This document shows positions 53,416 to 63,078 of a DNA stretch of 64,000 nt, piece after piece. A model generated the notes under the pieces. It was not told where the DNA came from and made no database searches. It saw only the letters and a list, made by a program, of their open reading frames with translations. The stretch comes from Flavobacteriaceae bacterium (lineage in GTDB: Bacteria > Bacteroidota > Bacteroidia > Flavobacteriales > Flavobacteriaceae). The position numbers were made by a program, and so were the translations under genes. The stretch covers positions 1 to 64,000 of the forward strand of contig JAGYJF010000004.1 in the NCBI GenBank assembly GCA_018402135.1, read 5' to 3'. Position 1 is the stretch's first letter, and each line of letters begins with the position of its first letter.

Positions 53416-54639
53416 ATTAAAAATATTTTCAAACATATAGGCCCTGCAACCCTTGTAGCAGCTGCATTTATAGGACCAGGGACAGTTACCATGTGTAGCC
53501 TCGCTGGTGTGAATTTTGGATTTGCCTTACTTTGGGCCTTATTATTTTCTATTGTAATTACTATTTTGTTGCAAGAAATGTCGGCACGACTAGGTGTCAT
53601 TTCTCAAAGCGGCTTGGCTGAAAATATTAGGAAGCAAATTAAGCAACCTATCGTAAAATTTTGTGTCCTAGTTTTGATTTTATCAGCCATTGTGATAGGT
53701 AATGCCGCCTACCAAGCTGGTAATATTGGCGGTGCCGTTCTTGGATTAGAAACGATAGTTGAACTCCCAAAACTGGTAATTTTAAACCATTCTATCAATA
53801 CCTCAAGTTTAATTATTGGAGCCATCGCCTTTGTATTTTTGTTTATAGGAAGTTATAAAACAATTGAACGCATTTTAATCACCTTGGTTATTTTTATGAG
53901 CTTATCATTCTTAATTACTGCCATTTTAACCAAACCAGATTTGGGATTACTAATGTCAGGTTTATTTAAATTTGAGACACCAAGTGGCAGTTTGCTCACT
54001 GTTGTTGGACTTATTGGCACTACCGTTGTACCCTATAATTTGTTTTTACATGCCGCTTTGGTTAAAGAAAAATGGCACAAAGCATCAGATTTGTCATTTG
54101 CCAGAAAAGACACAGTCATAGCTGTGGTTTTAGGAGGTTTGGTTTCGATGAGCATTATTGTTTCTGCGGCTGGAATTCAAAATACCAACATAGAAAATGC
54201 TGCGGACTTAGCCTTGGGTTTGGCGCCGCTTTACGGCGATGTTTCAACTTACATTATGGCACTTGGCTTATTTGCAGCAGGCATTACGAGTGCCATCACA
54301 GCGCCACTAGCAGCGGCTTATGTGGCAACAGGTTGTTTGGGCTGGTCAACGCAAATGAAATCTAATAAATTTCGAACCGTTTGGATGTTAATTTTGTTTT
54401 TAGGTGTTGTTTTCGCATCTTTAGGTATCAAACCTATTGAAATCATAAAATTTGCTCAAGTAACCAATGGCTTGGTATTGCCTATAATAGCCGGCATACT
54501 CATTTGGATGATGAATAAGTCCGAAATACTGGGTACGTATATCAATAAAAAATGGCAAAATATCGCAAGCATATTATTACTATTAATAGTTTTATTTTTG
54601 GGTTTAAAGAGTGTTTTTCAAGTGATGAGATGGATATAA
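53416..54639 (+). CDS. Atypical Nramp-family transporter linked to 5-oxoprolinase (YcsG-like)
   Basis: This is an Nramp-fold protein of about 407 residues with some eleven helices. The helix 1 sequence FIGPGTVTM is encoded upstream of the first ATG at 53491. The start must therefore be upstream, but the only in-frame candidates after the stop at 53401 are ATA/ATT codons, best ATT at 53416 (reading MKNIFKHIGP). The canonical metal ligands are changed: DPGN in helix 1 is GPGT, and MPHN in helix 6 is VPYN. Its end overlaps pxpA, so the substrate may be 5-oxoproline or a related compound instead of a metal. Confidence 0.75.
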   Translation: MKNIFKHIGPATLVAAAFIGPGTVTMCSLAGVNFGFALLWALLFSIVITILLQEMSARLGVISQSGLAENIRKQIKQPIVKFCVLVLILSAIVIGNAAYQAGNIGGAVLGLETIVELPKLVILNHSINTSSLIIGAIAFVFLFIGSYKTIERILITLVIFMSLSFLITAILTKPDLGLLMSGLFKFETPSGSLLTVVGLIGTTVVPYNLFLHAALVKEKWHKASDLSFARKDTVIAVVLGGLVSMSIIVSAAGIQNTNIENAADLALGLAPLYGDVSTYIMALGLFAAGITSAITAPLAAAYVATGCLGWSTQMKSNKFRTVWMLILFLGVVFASLGIKPIEIIKFAQVTNGLVLPIIAGILIWMMNKSEILGTYINKKWQNIASILLLLIVLFLGLKSVFQVMRWI

Positions 54640-55379
54640 AAAAACACAGAACAGTAGATATAAATGCCGATGTAGGTGAAGGCATCGGTAACGAGGCCGC
54701 TTTGATGCCTTACATTTCATCTTGCAACATCGCTTGTGGTGGCCATGCTGGCGATGCAGATATTATGAATGAAGTTTTAAGTTTAGCCAAAAAACACGAT
54801 GTGAAAATTGGTGCACATCCTTCATTTCCAGATAAAGTTAACTTTGGTAGAAATCCAATGACTATAACTTTCGTGGAATTATTCAAGAGTTTAGAAGACC
54901 AAGTAAATACGCTAAAAGATATCGCACAACAACATCAATTGAGCCTGCATCATATCAAAGCACATGGCGCATTATACAACTTAGCAGCAACTAATGTAAA
55001 ATATGCACAGCTCATAATTGAACTAATTAACTCCATTGATGGGTCGTTAAAATTATACGCACCTTTTAGATCAACTTTGGCAGATTTGGCTGTGAGCAGT
55101 GGCATTAAAGTTTGTTTTGAAGCCTTTGCCGATAGAAATTATAATAGTGATTTAACCTTGGTAAACAGATCCGAAGCCAATGCCTTAATTTTGGAAAAAA
55201 CAGAAATTGCCAAGCGCGTTTACAACATGATTTTACATCAAAAAGTTCGTGCCATTTCTGGTGAAGAAATTAAGATAAAAACAGATACGATTTGCGTCCA
55301 CGGCGACAGCGAAAACGCCGTTGATATTATCAAATATTTACACCAACATTTAACCTCAAAACTTATAAAAATTCAGTAA
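54630..55379 (+). CDS. pxpA: 5-oxoprolinase subunit PxpA (LamB/YcsF family)
   Basis: This 249-residue protein starts at the ATG at 54630, overlapping the transporter stop by ten bases. An in-frame ATG at 54552 would extend it inside the transporter gene. Family motifs are DINADVGEGIG, SSCNIACGGHAGD, KIGAHPSFPD and the late VRAISGEEI. With PxpB and PxpC it forms the ATP-dependent prokaryotic 5-oxoprolinase, which opens the ring of 5-oxoproline to glutamate. Confidence 0.93.
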   Translation: MDIKKHRTVDINADVGEGIGNEAALMPYISSCNIACGGHAGDADIMNEVLSLAKKHDVKIGAHPSFPDKVNFGRNPMTITFVELFKSLEDQVNTLKDIAQQHQLSLHHIKAHGALYNLAATNVKYAQLIIELINSIDGSLKLYAPFRSTLADLAVSSGIKVCFEAFADRNYNSDLTLVNRSEANALILEKTEIAKRVYNMILHQKVRAISGEEIKIKTDTICVHGDSENAVDIIKYLHQHLTSKLIKIQ

Positions 55380-55382
55380 CTT

Positions 55383-56117
55383 TTGGGCGCCTTTAATCTC
55401 ACATATAAAGCTTTTGGCGAACGTTCTATTTTAGTGGAATGGCCACAAAAAATTGACGAATTCATTCAAAAAGACGTGCTTAATTTCAAAAATGAGATCA
55501 CAAAAAATAAACCTAAACTAATTGTTGAGATAATTAATGCATATTGTTCGTTAACAATAAAATATATATCTACTATTGAAAACATCAATGACGAAATTTC
55601 TTACTTAAAAAGACGCTATTCCGCTTGTTCAAAGTCTCAAAATACCGATTTTAAGCTCTGGCACATTCCTGTGTGTTATGAACGGGAATTCGCTCCAGAT
55701 TTAACAGTGTTTTCGAAGCTGAAAAATATAACAATTGAAGCCATTATTGAACGTCATACAAAGCCAAAATACCTAGTGAATTTCATCGGTTTTTTACCCG
55801 GATTTTTGTACTTGAGTGGCCTTGAATCATCCTTGGAAATTCCGCGAAAAAGCACCCCAGAAATGACCGTTAAAAAAGGTTCGGTTGGCATTGGCGGAAT
55901 GCAAACTGGCATCTACCCTATGAACAGTCCTGGTGGTTGGTATGTGATAGGTAATTCACCCTTAAATTTTTTCGATGTTAACCAAAATGAACCTTGTTTT
56001 GCAAAACCTGGCGATTACCTTAAATTCTATTCCATTTCAAAATCAACATACCAGAACCTTGCAAATAAGGTGAAAAATAGCAGCTATCATTTAGAATTTG
56101 AAATGCATCATGGTTGA
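55383..56117 (+). CDS. pxpB: 5-oxoprolinase subunit PxpB (KipI family)
   Basis: This 244-residue protein starts with a TTG at 55383, three bases after the pxpA stop; no ATG fits the conserved N-terminus YKAFGERSILVEW. The core VNFIGFLPGFLYLSGLE and GSVGIGGMQTGIYPMNSPGGW is typical of the KipI domain. It forms a complex with PxpC. The B. subtilis homologue also inhibits the sporulation kinase KinA, a role that is not relevant here. Confidence 0.92.
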   Translation: MGAFNLTYKAFGERSILVEWPQKIDEFIQKDVLNFKNEITKNKPKLIVEIINAYCSLTIKYISTIENINDEISYLKRRYSACSKSQNTDFKLWHIPVCYEREFAPDLTVFSKLKNITIEAIIERHTKPKYLVNFIGFLPGFLYLSGLESSLEIPRKSTPEMTVKKGSVGIGGMQTGIYPMNSPGGWYVIGNSPLNFFDVNQNEPCFAKPGDYLKFYSISKSTYQNLANKVKNSSYHLEFEMHHG

Positions 56118-56952
56118 AGTTTTAAAACAGGGGTTACAGTCCTCTATTCAGGATTTAGGCCGATTGGGCTACGGACATCTTGGTGTGCCCGCAAGTGGTG
56201 CTATGGACGCTTCATCTGCACTCCTGTCTAATACCATTTTAGGAAACAATCCAAATGCCGCTGTTATTGAAATGACCTTGATAGGAATGCATCTTAAATT
56301 TCTAGCTGAAACAGTTATTTGTATTTCAGGCGCTGAAATGTCGGCAACCTTAAATGGCAAGGCAATTCAGCTTAATAAAAAAATTGAAATTCAAGCTTCA
56401 GATTTGTTAACATTTGGATCCGCGAAATTGGGTTGTAGAACATATTTGGCAGTTTTAGGTGGGTTTAAAACCGACAAAGTACTGTCTAGTAGGAGCTTCT
56501 ACCATTCTATAACATTAAATTCAGTTTTAAAAAAGGGTGATGTAATCAAATATTCACCAAGCTCATCACATTTTACGGAGGATTACGCCAAACTTAAACC
56601 CAATCATTTTGAAGCATCAGTCCTCAAGGTTTATCGCGGTCCTGAGTTTAACATGCTTCATCAACAGCAACAAGATTGGCTTTTTAATCAGCACTTTACA
56701 GTTTCTAAATTGAACAATCGCATGGCGTATCAGCTTAACGAAACTTTGGAAAATTCGCTTTCACCAATAATTACATCAGCGGTTTTGCCAGGAACGGTTC
56801 AATGGACTCCCAATGGCCATTTAATTATTTTAATGCGTGATGCGCAAACAACTGGCGGCTATCCAAGGATTTTACAACTTTCAGAATCAGCCATTAACCT
56901 CTTGTCTCAAAAAAAAGTTAAGGACGTAGTTCAATTTGAAGGTCTGGATTGA
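56110..56952 (+). CDS. pxpC: 5-oxoprolinase subunit PxpC (KipA family)
   Basis: This 280-residue protein starts at the ATG at 56110, overlapping pxpB by eight bases. An upstream TTG at 56098 is less likely. Motifs are GLQSSIQDLGRLGYGHLGVP, SGAMDASSALL, VYRGPEF and QTTGGYPRILQL. It completes the 5-oxoprolinase complex. The four genes from 53416 to 56952 all overlap or nearly touch, so they form one operon. Confidence 0.92.
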   Translation: MVEVLKQGLQSSIQDLGRLGYGHLGVPASGAMDASSALLSNTILGNNPNAAVIEMTLIGMHLKFLAETVICISGAEMSATLNGKAIQLNKKIEIQASDLLTFGSAKLGCRTYLAVLGGFKTDKVLSSRSFYHSITLNSVLKKGDVIKYSPSSSHFTEDYAKLKPNHFEASVLKVYRGPEFNMLHQQQQDWLFNQHFTVSKLNNRMAYQLNETLENSLSPIITSAVLPGTVQWTPNGHLIILMRDAQTTGGYPRILQLSESAINLLSQKKVKDVVQFEGLD

Positions 56953-57025
56953 AATAAATAAATGCATACAATTATAGGAAACCTCTAATTTTTACATAAT
57001 TTAGAAGCATCTAAAAACTGTAAGT

Positions 57026-57535
57026 ATGAAAAACCTGTCACTTTTTATTATTGGTCTATTAATTGGCGCCTTAGCCGTTTATTTTTTTTGCTGTATGAAT
57101 GATACAGTCCCAATAGAAGAAGAACTTATCAAACCAAATGGTTTAATTACCCCTAGCGAAGCCAAAACACTTGACCAAGCTTTTAATACAAGACATGCGT
57201 TAATTAGCGATTCCATTGTAAAACGTCCAGATAATCGCTCGTCGTGGTATGCGCTTGAAGATATGCGCAATTATTTAAATTATGCCGAAAAACAAGCCAA
57301 GGATTTAGGCTATACCATGGATGGCGTTCGTGTTTATTTAGGAGCGTATCCCGATGTAAAAGATCAGGTGGGATATACCACGATGTTTTTTATTCCAACA
57401 GGATATCAAATCACCTCCGAAGATGGCACAGCAATTTCAAAAACTGCCATTCAAAAAGGTGGCGATATTTCTGATGGTGATGGCTTGAATATGGGAGATA
57501 ATGGCATCCCACCTGGAGCTAATTATCCACAATAA
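57026..57535 (+). CDS. Hypothetical membrane-anchored protein
   Basis: This 169-residue protein has an N-terminal hydrophobic segment (residues about 4-22, LSLFIIGLLIGALAVYFFCC). It may be a signal anchor, or a lipoprotein signal with Cys at 22-23. The soluble domain contains YALEDMRNYLNYAEKQAKDL and an Asp/Gly-rich tail. Family not recognised, though such proteins are frequent in Flavobacteriia. It precedes a seven-helix protein gene by eight bases. Confidence 0.55.
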   Translation: MKNLSLFIIGLLIGALAVYFFCCMNDTVPIEEELIKPNGLITPSEAKTLDQAFNTRHALISDSIVKRPDNRSSWYALEDMRNYLNYAEKQAKDLGYTMDGVRVYLGAYPDVKDQVGYTTMFFIPTGYQITSEDGTAISKTAIQKGGDISDGDGLNMGDNGIPPGANYPQ

Positions 57536-57543
57536 TATCTGAT

Positions 57544-58278
57544 GTGAATGATATAATTTCCAAATATTTTACCGAATTAAGTGATATAACACTTATAATT
57601 TCTGCACTATTTGCTATATTTTACTATAAAAAATACAAACATACTGTTGTACGTTACTTCATTTATTACATGATTTATGTAGCTTTTGTAGATGTTTTTG
57701 GAGGCTACACGTGGTATATTTATCGGTACGAAAGTTTAAATTTTATAAGAGATGCATTAAAAGGAACACTCATAGAACGGAACTTTTGGTGGTACAATAT
57801 ATTTTGGGTATTGGGAAGTGCTGTATTTCTCTCAGCTTATTTTTCCAAACTACTCAAATCAACCTTATATAAGAAGGTGGTAACGGGGCTGTGTGGCTTA
57901 GTCATTTTAACCTTTATCTTCCGTATTATTGTCGACGTAGATAGTTTATTTCAATCAATAATGTCTGTAAATTTAGTTTTTGGAAGCTTAGTAATCGTAA
58001 CCTGCATTGTATTTTATTTCATTGAGATTTTACAAAGTGATAAAATATTAAATTTTTTGTATTCATTTAACTCTATTGCAAGTTCCACAATGTTTATATG
58101 GTTTTTAATTATAACACCTATCACATTCTATGATTTATATTTTAATAGTGCCGATTGGAATTTTGTCTTTTTAAGACATCACATTTATTTCTTTTCCAAT
58201 CTGTTTATGTACGGTATGTTTTCGTTGGCATTGGTATGGTGTAATCCTAATTTTGATTTAGAATCTAACATAGATTAA
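57544..58278 (+). CDS. Hypothetical multi-pass membrane protein
   Basis: This 244-residue protein has about seven hydrophobic helices and short loops. The start is a GTG at 57544; the ATG at 57542 is out of frame and stops at once. No enzyme motif is visible. Seven-helix proteins of this size beside a histidine kinase gene can be sensors, and the kinase gene follows 138 bases downstream on the same strand. That link is inference. Confidence 0.6.
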   Translation: MNDIISKYFTELSDITLIISALFAIFYYKKYKHTVVRYFIYYMIYVAFVDVFGGYTWYIYRYESLNFIRDALKGTLIERNFWWYNIFWVLGSAVFLSAYFSKLLKSTLYKKVVTGLCGLVILTFIFRIIVDVDSLFQSIMSVNLVFGSLVIVTCIVFYFIEILQSDKILNFLYSFNSIASSTMFIWFLIITPITFYDLYFNSADWNFVFLRHHIYFFSNLFMYGMFSLALVWCNPNFDLESNID

Positions 58279-58415
58279 GGCTTTTAAAACGATTAAAATG
58301 AAGCACAAAATAAATCATTTGATAAAGAACGATGTTTAAAACGGCAGATTTGTTTATTTGCAAAGCTATTGATGTATTTAAATTTTACCTTTACCTTGAT
58401 TTTTCGTAAACCTGA

Positions 58416-59231
58416 ATGATTAACTTTTTAAACATCCTATCACTTCAAGAACGCACTGTGTCAACGGCTGCAGAACGCTATTTATTGGTGTATATGATTG
58501 TGGTGTTATTAATTGTAACCACTTTAGTGATTGTTTTTTTTGTGGTCTTTCAGAAGCGAAAAAACAAACTATTGATTGAAAATTTCAAACAACAACAAGC
58601 CTTTGACGAAGAACTATCGCGCACCCAAAGCGAAATCCAAGAGCAAACCTTAAAACACATAGGTTGGGAATTGCACGATAATGTTGGACAGCTTTTAGCC
58701 TATGCCTCCATGCAGCTAAACATGTTATCTAGTCAGGTAGGCGAGGATTTTAAAGGAAAGGTAGACGACACCTCCAATATTATAAAAGACAGTTTAAAGG
58801 ACGTAAGAATGCTATCCAAATCACTCAACAACGAAGTGATTTTAAATATAGGATTTGAGCAATCCATCAGCAATGAGCTCAACCGATTAAAGCGTATGAA
58901 GTTTGCATCGGCCGAATTACTCATTAAAGGTAACCAAGTAGAAATGCCAAATAAAAAGCATGAAATAATAATTTTTAGAATTCTTCAAGAGTTTTTCTCT
59001 AACTCTGTAAAATATTCAGAAGCCAGTCATTTAAAAGTTCAACTGAATTACGAGCCGAAACTATTGATTATCGAAGCATCAGATGATGGTATTGGCTTTG
59101 ATGTGGCAACTGCCGAAAAAGGTTCTGGATTAATTAATATGAAAAGTAGAGCCGAACTTATTGGAGCACAGTTCAATCTTGATTCAAAACCCGATGAAGG
59201 TGTGCACTTAAGGATTGAATATCCTTTGTAA
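58416..59231 (+). CDS. Sensor histidine kinase (HisKA_3/HATPase)
   Basis: This 271-residue kinase of the NarL-partner type has one membrane helix (about 22-45) and a short coiled coil. The HisKA_3 phosphoacceptor motif is HIGWELHDNVGQ, with His at residue 87. The HATPase domain has the N box FFSNSVKYSEA and DDGIGFDVA. It has almost no extracytoplasmic sensor. No response regulator gene lies beside it. Confidence 0.88.
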   Translation: MINFLNILSLQERTVSTAAERYLLVYMIVVLLIVTTLVIVFFVVFQKRKNKLLIENFKQQQAFDEELSRTQSEIQEQTLKHIGWELHDNVGQLLAYASMQLNMLSSQVGEDFKGKVDDTSNIIKDSLKDVRMLSKSLNNEVILNIGFEQSISNELNRLKRMKFASAELLIKGNQVEMPNKKHEIIIFRILQEFFSNSVKYSEASHLKVQLNYEPKLLIIEASDDGIGFDVATAEKGSGLINMKSRAELIGAQFNLDSKPDEGVHLRIEYPL

Positions 59232-59238
59232 CCTAACA

Positions 59239-59952
59239 TTAAGCTTCACAAGCATTCCAAATGGCATCGTGATTTGGTAGTGGTGCGACTATATCAATGG
59301 TTTCTGAACTTACAGGATGTGTAAAAGTTAATTGCCTGGCGTGAAGATGAATACTGGCATCTACATTACTTCGGTCCGCTCCATATTTTAAATCGCCTTT
59401 GATAATGCAACCAATAGTTGCCATTTGCACGCGTATTTGGTGGTGTCGTCCCGTTTCTAGGGCTATTTCTAATAGGTAATAATTGTCGAGTTTTTTAAGC
59501 AACTTATAGTGAAGCAAAGCCTTTTTACTATTGGGAACTTCTTTTAAATAAGCCGTAGATTTATTGTTTTTAGGATTTTTTCTGAGCCAATGTACTAAAG
59601 TGTCTTCCGTTTTCGGTGGTATATTTTTTACTACTGCCCAGTAGGTTTTTTGTGCGGTTTTTTCAGCAAAAATCTTGTTGAGTCGCGGTAAAGCTTTGCT
59701 AGTTTTAGCAAACACAACAATCCCAGTAGTTGGTCGGTCTAAGCGATGTACCACGCCCAAGTATACATTACCTGGTTTGTTATCTTTTTCTTTAATATAG
59801 GTTTTTACAACCTCACTCAAAGGAACATCGCCTGTTTTATCGCCTTGAACAATATCTCCTGCCCTTTTGTTTACAATAATCACATGATTATCTTCAAACA
59901 ACACTTGAAGATTGTCTTTATGGGAAAGGATTTTATCAGGTTTATTGGCCAC
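59239..59952 (-). CDS. RluA family pseudouridine synthase
   Basis: This 237-residue protein has the catalytic VHRLDRPTTGIVVFAKT (Asp about residue 72), then AEKTAQKTYWAVV and ETGRHHQIRVQM. There is no S4 domain, so it is a short RluA/RluC-type enzyme; the modified RNA position cannot be told from sequence. It converges with the histidine kinase gene, leaving seven bases between stops. Confidence 0.9.
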   Translation of the reverse strand: MANKPDKILSHKDNLQVLFEDNHVIIVNKRAGDIVQGDKTGDVPLSEVVKTYIKEKDNKPGNVYLGVVHRLDRPTTGIVVFAKTSKALPRLNKIFAEKTAQKTYWAVVKNIPPKTEDTLVHWLRKNPKNNKSTAYLKEVPNSKKALLHYKLLKKLDNYYLLEIALETGRHHQIRVQMATIGCIIKGDLKYGADRSNVDASIHLHARQLTFTHPVSSETIDIVAPLPNHDAIWNACEA

Positions 59953-60022
59953 GAGTTTTGTTTCTTACTTTATTGAATTTAGTTAAGCGTATTAAGTATT
60001 GTATTTTCGAAAGATAAAAAGC

Positions 60023-60841
60023 CTAATATTGCTCACTTTCATTAGGAAATTCCACCGATTTAACATCCGCCACATAGCTTGAGATAGCTTTAGTCATATC
60101 ATCGAACAAATTCATATAACGACGTAAAAATCGTGGATTAAACTCATGGGTCATGCCCAGCATATCGTGTAATACCAACACCTGACCATCCACGCCACTT
60201 CCCGCGCCTATCCCAATGATAGGAATACTAAGTTGGTCTGCAACTTCTTTGGCAAGTTTGGCAGGAATTTTTTCAAGCACAATAGCGAAACAGCCAATTT
60301 TTTCGAGCATTTTAGCATTTTCGATGAGTTGTTGCGCTTCTTCTTCTTCCTTGGCCCGAACGGTGTAAGTTCCGAATTTGTATATAGACTGAGGCGTTAA
60401 GCCAAGATGTCCCATTACAGGAATGCCTGCATTCAAAATTCTTTTGATAGATTCTTTAATTTCATAACCACCTTCAAGTTTTACGGCATGCCCACCGCTT
60501 TCTTTCATGATTCTTATTGCAGAACGCAAGGCCTCTTTAGGGTCGCTTTGGTAACTTCCGAAAGGTAAATCGACCACCACTAAAGACCGTTCAATAGCGC
60601 GCACCACGCCAGATGCATGATAAATCATTTGGTCTAAGGTAATGGGCAGCGTTGTTTCGTGGCCGGCCATCACATTACTTGCAGAATCACCCACTAAAAT
60701 TACATCGATACCTGCGCCATCTACAATTTTTGCCATGGTGTAGTCGTAGGCCGTGAGCATTGATATTTTTTCACCTTTGGCTTTCATATCCACCAAGGTT
60801 TTGACGGTAATGCGTTTGTAATCTTTTTTGGCAATTGACAT
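60023..60841 (-). CDS. panB: 3-methyl-2-oxobutanoate hydroxymethyltransferase
   Basis: This 272-residue TIM-barrel enzyme has [52 protein letters not shown] and [15 protein letters not shown]. It makes ketopantoate, the first step towards pantothenate and coenzyme A. No other pan gene is adjacent. Confidence 0.95.
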   Translation of the reverse strand: MSIAKKDYKRITVKTLVDMKAKGEKISMLTAYDYTMAKIVDGAGIDVILVGDSASNVMAGHETTLPITLDQMIYHASGVVRAIERSLVVVDLPFGSYQSDPKEALRSAIRIMKESGGHAVKLEGGYEIKESIKRILNAGIPVMGHLGLTPQSIYKFGTYTVRAKEEEEAQQLIENAKMLEKIGCFAIVLEKIPAKLAKEVADQLSIPIIGIGAGSGVDGQVLVLHDMLGMTHEFNPRFLRRYMNLFDDMTKAISSYVADVKSVEFPNESEQY

Positions 60842-60915
60842 AGGAATTGAATTAATTTGTGTAAAAGTAAAAATTATATATTAAAAGTTAGATATTAGAG
60901 GTTTTAAGTAAACAT

Positions 60916-62340
60916 CTAGCAATCCGTTAAATTCACCCTCACAGCCAGACCACCTTCGCTGGTTTCTTTGTATTTCGAGTTCATATCTTTGGCAGTTTCC
61001 CACATGGTGTTTACAACACTATCCAAAGGAACCTTTACATTTTTTGGGTCAGTACTAAGTGCTAATTCGGCCGCGTTAATTGCCTTAATCGCTCCCATTG
61101 AGTTGCGTTCAATACAAGGGATTTGCACCAAACCACGAATTGGGTCGCAGGTCATGCCTAGATGGTGTTCCATCGCAATTTCGGCGGCTACCAATACTTG
61201 TTCTGGGGTTCCGCCTAATAATTCGCAAAGCGCAGCAGCAGCCATGGCTGAAGACACACCAATTTCTGCCTGACAGCCACCCATGGCCGCCGAAATGGTA
61301 GCTCCTTTTTTAAATATACTTCCGATTTCGCCCGCAACTAAAAGAAACTTTTTAATGTGTTGGAAATCGGCTTCATGGTTTTCAATTACCATATAATACA
61401 TGAGCACTGCCGGAATTACACCAGCACTTCCGTTGGTTGGTGCCGTTACAACACGGCCAAGGGCTGCATTAACCTCATTCACACTCAGCGCAAAACAACT
61501 CACCCATTGAAGAATTTGCCTGAATTTCACTTCAGTATTCCTAATAGATGCCATCCATTCTTGTGGATTGCTATAGGGCACCTCATCTTTCAATGTTTTA
61601 TGCATATCAAAAGCCCGACGTCTTACATTTAAACCACCAGGTAAATTGCCTTCGGTATGACAGCCAATATACATGCATTCCAACATGGTGTTCCAAATAC
61701 GTTTTAGTTCTAAGTCAATGGTTTCTTCGTCTCTTATAGACTTTTCATTTTCTAAAACCACACCCGAAACTGGTAAATTGAGTTGTTTGCAAAACTCTAA
61801 AAGTTTTACGCCATTTTCAACCGGATATGGAAAAGTGCAATAGAATATGATTTTGTTTGCCTTCGAGTTTTGTCGTTCTTCTTTTACCACGAAACCACCT
61901 CCAATAGAATAGAAGGTGGATTTTCGTTTTCTACCGTTGATGGTGGCAGAAAAAATCATTCCATTCGCATGAAAAGGCAGAAACTTCCGGTTGAAAACTA
62001 TGTCGTCTTTAAATGAAAAAGGTAGAGCGCGTTCATTATTAAACGTGAGCAAACCCGTCGATTTTATATCTACAATAATTTGTTCTATACTTTCTGTAGG
62101 AATGGTTTCAGGATTGGCACCACTTAAACCCAGCATTACCGCATAGTCGGTAGCATGACCTTTACCGGTAAGTGATAAGGAGCCGAACAAATCTACTTTA
62201 ATGTGTTCCACTTTATCGAAATGGCCTGAAACTTTTAATTCATTAATCCAACGTTCGGCAGCGCGCCAAGGACCCAAGGTGTGCGAGCTCGATGGGCCAA
62301 CGCCAATTTTAAGCATATCGAAAACCGAAATAATTTCCAT
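60916..62340 (-). CDS. sdaA: L-serine ammonia-lyase, single-chain iron-sulfur type
   Basis: This 474-residue enzyme has the N-terminal beta domain ([20 protein letters not shown], residues about 7-26) fused to the catalytic alpha domain ([49 protein letters not shown]), with the Cys residues of the 4Fe-4S site. It deaminates serine to pyruvate. Confidence 0.94.
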   Translation of the reverse strand: MEIISVFDMLKIGVGPSSSHTLGPWRAAERWINELKVSGHFDKVEHIKVDLFGSLSLTGKGHATDYAVMLGLSGANPETIPTESIEQIIVDIKSTGLLTFNNERALPFSFKDDIVFNRKFLPFHANGMIFSATINGRKRKSTFYSIGGGFVVKEERQNSKANKIIFYCTFPYPVENGVKLLEFCKQLNLPVSGVVLENEKSIRDEETIDLELKRIWNTMLECMYIGCHTEGNLPGGLNVRRRAFDMHKTLKDEVPYSNPQEWMASIRNTEVKFRQILQWVSCFALSVNEVNAALGRVVTAPTNGSAGVIPAVLMYYMVIENHEADFQHIKKFLLVAGEIGSIFKKGATISAAMGGCQAEIGVSSAMAAAALCELLGGTPEQVLVAAEIAMEHHLGMTCDPIRGLVQIPCIERNSMGAIKAINAAELALSTDPKNVKVPLDSVVNTMWETAKDMNSKYKETSEGGLAVRVNLTDC

Positions 62341-62387
62341 TTATAGTTGATTGATGAGGGTTAGGTTGTGTAAAAAAATAACTTTAT

Positions 62388-62912
62388 TTATAGTTTTTCA
62401 AAATCAGTAATTTTCCCAAGTTCCATTACACTATTCAAATTGTTGATGTCAATGTTAGCGCTATTAATTAAATCTACGGGTAGTACAACAATCCTGAAAA
62501 TTTGATTTAAAGTATAGGCTGACGATAATGAATTTAAATTAAAAGTTGAGGGTGCATCCAAAAATATAGATACATCAGTAAAATTATCTTGATAGTTATA
62601 CTGAAATTGGCCATCATCGAAAAAAACAGGCTGTGGTAAAAGTCGCCAAGTATCATTTGGGTTTTCAGTCCAAAGCAAATAGACCAAAATCATATCATTA
62701 TCTTGTATATCAATATTATCAGGAAAAAAAACTATTTGTTCAAAGTTATTTTCAACTAAGAAATCAAGAGGTGCAGTTTCAAACGATTGAGCCACAAAAA
62801 TAGCACCCTGATCACCAGAAGGCCCAGGAGGTCCTGGAGGTCCTGAATCACCTGTACAAGAAATAAACGCAATACTCAATACGGTCACTAATAGGAAGTA
62901 TATCTTTTTCAT
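62388..62912 (-). CDS. Collagen-like lipoprotein
   Basis: This 174-residue protein has a lipoprotein signal (lipobox FISC, Cys about residue 19), then a short GXY run GDSGPPGPPGPSGDQG. A beta-rich domain of about 135 residues with LLWTENPNDTWRLLPQPVFF follows. The collagen-like stretch of five triplets is too short for a stable triple helix and probably acts as a spacer. Function unknown. Confidence 0.75.
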   Translation of the reverse strand: MKKIYFLLVTVLSIAFISCTGDSGPPGPPGPSGDQGAIFVAQSFETAPLDFLVENNFEQIVFFPDNIDIQDNDMILVYLLWTENPNDTWRLLPQPVFFDDGQFQYNYQDNFTDVSIFLDAPSTFNLNSLSSAYTLNQIFRIVVLPVDLINSANIDINNLNSVMELGKITDFEKL

Positions 62913-63078
62913 AATAATTTACTTTTAAAGAGACTTTTTATTGAAACCTCCTTATTAAACATATTTGAATTAATAATACCAAAATGAAGTCTCCATACCG
63001 AAATCGTTTTAGTAACACAAAGATAGAAGGATAAATTGTTCTGAACACTTATTTAATAAAACATTAAAGAATACAATA

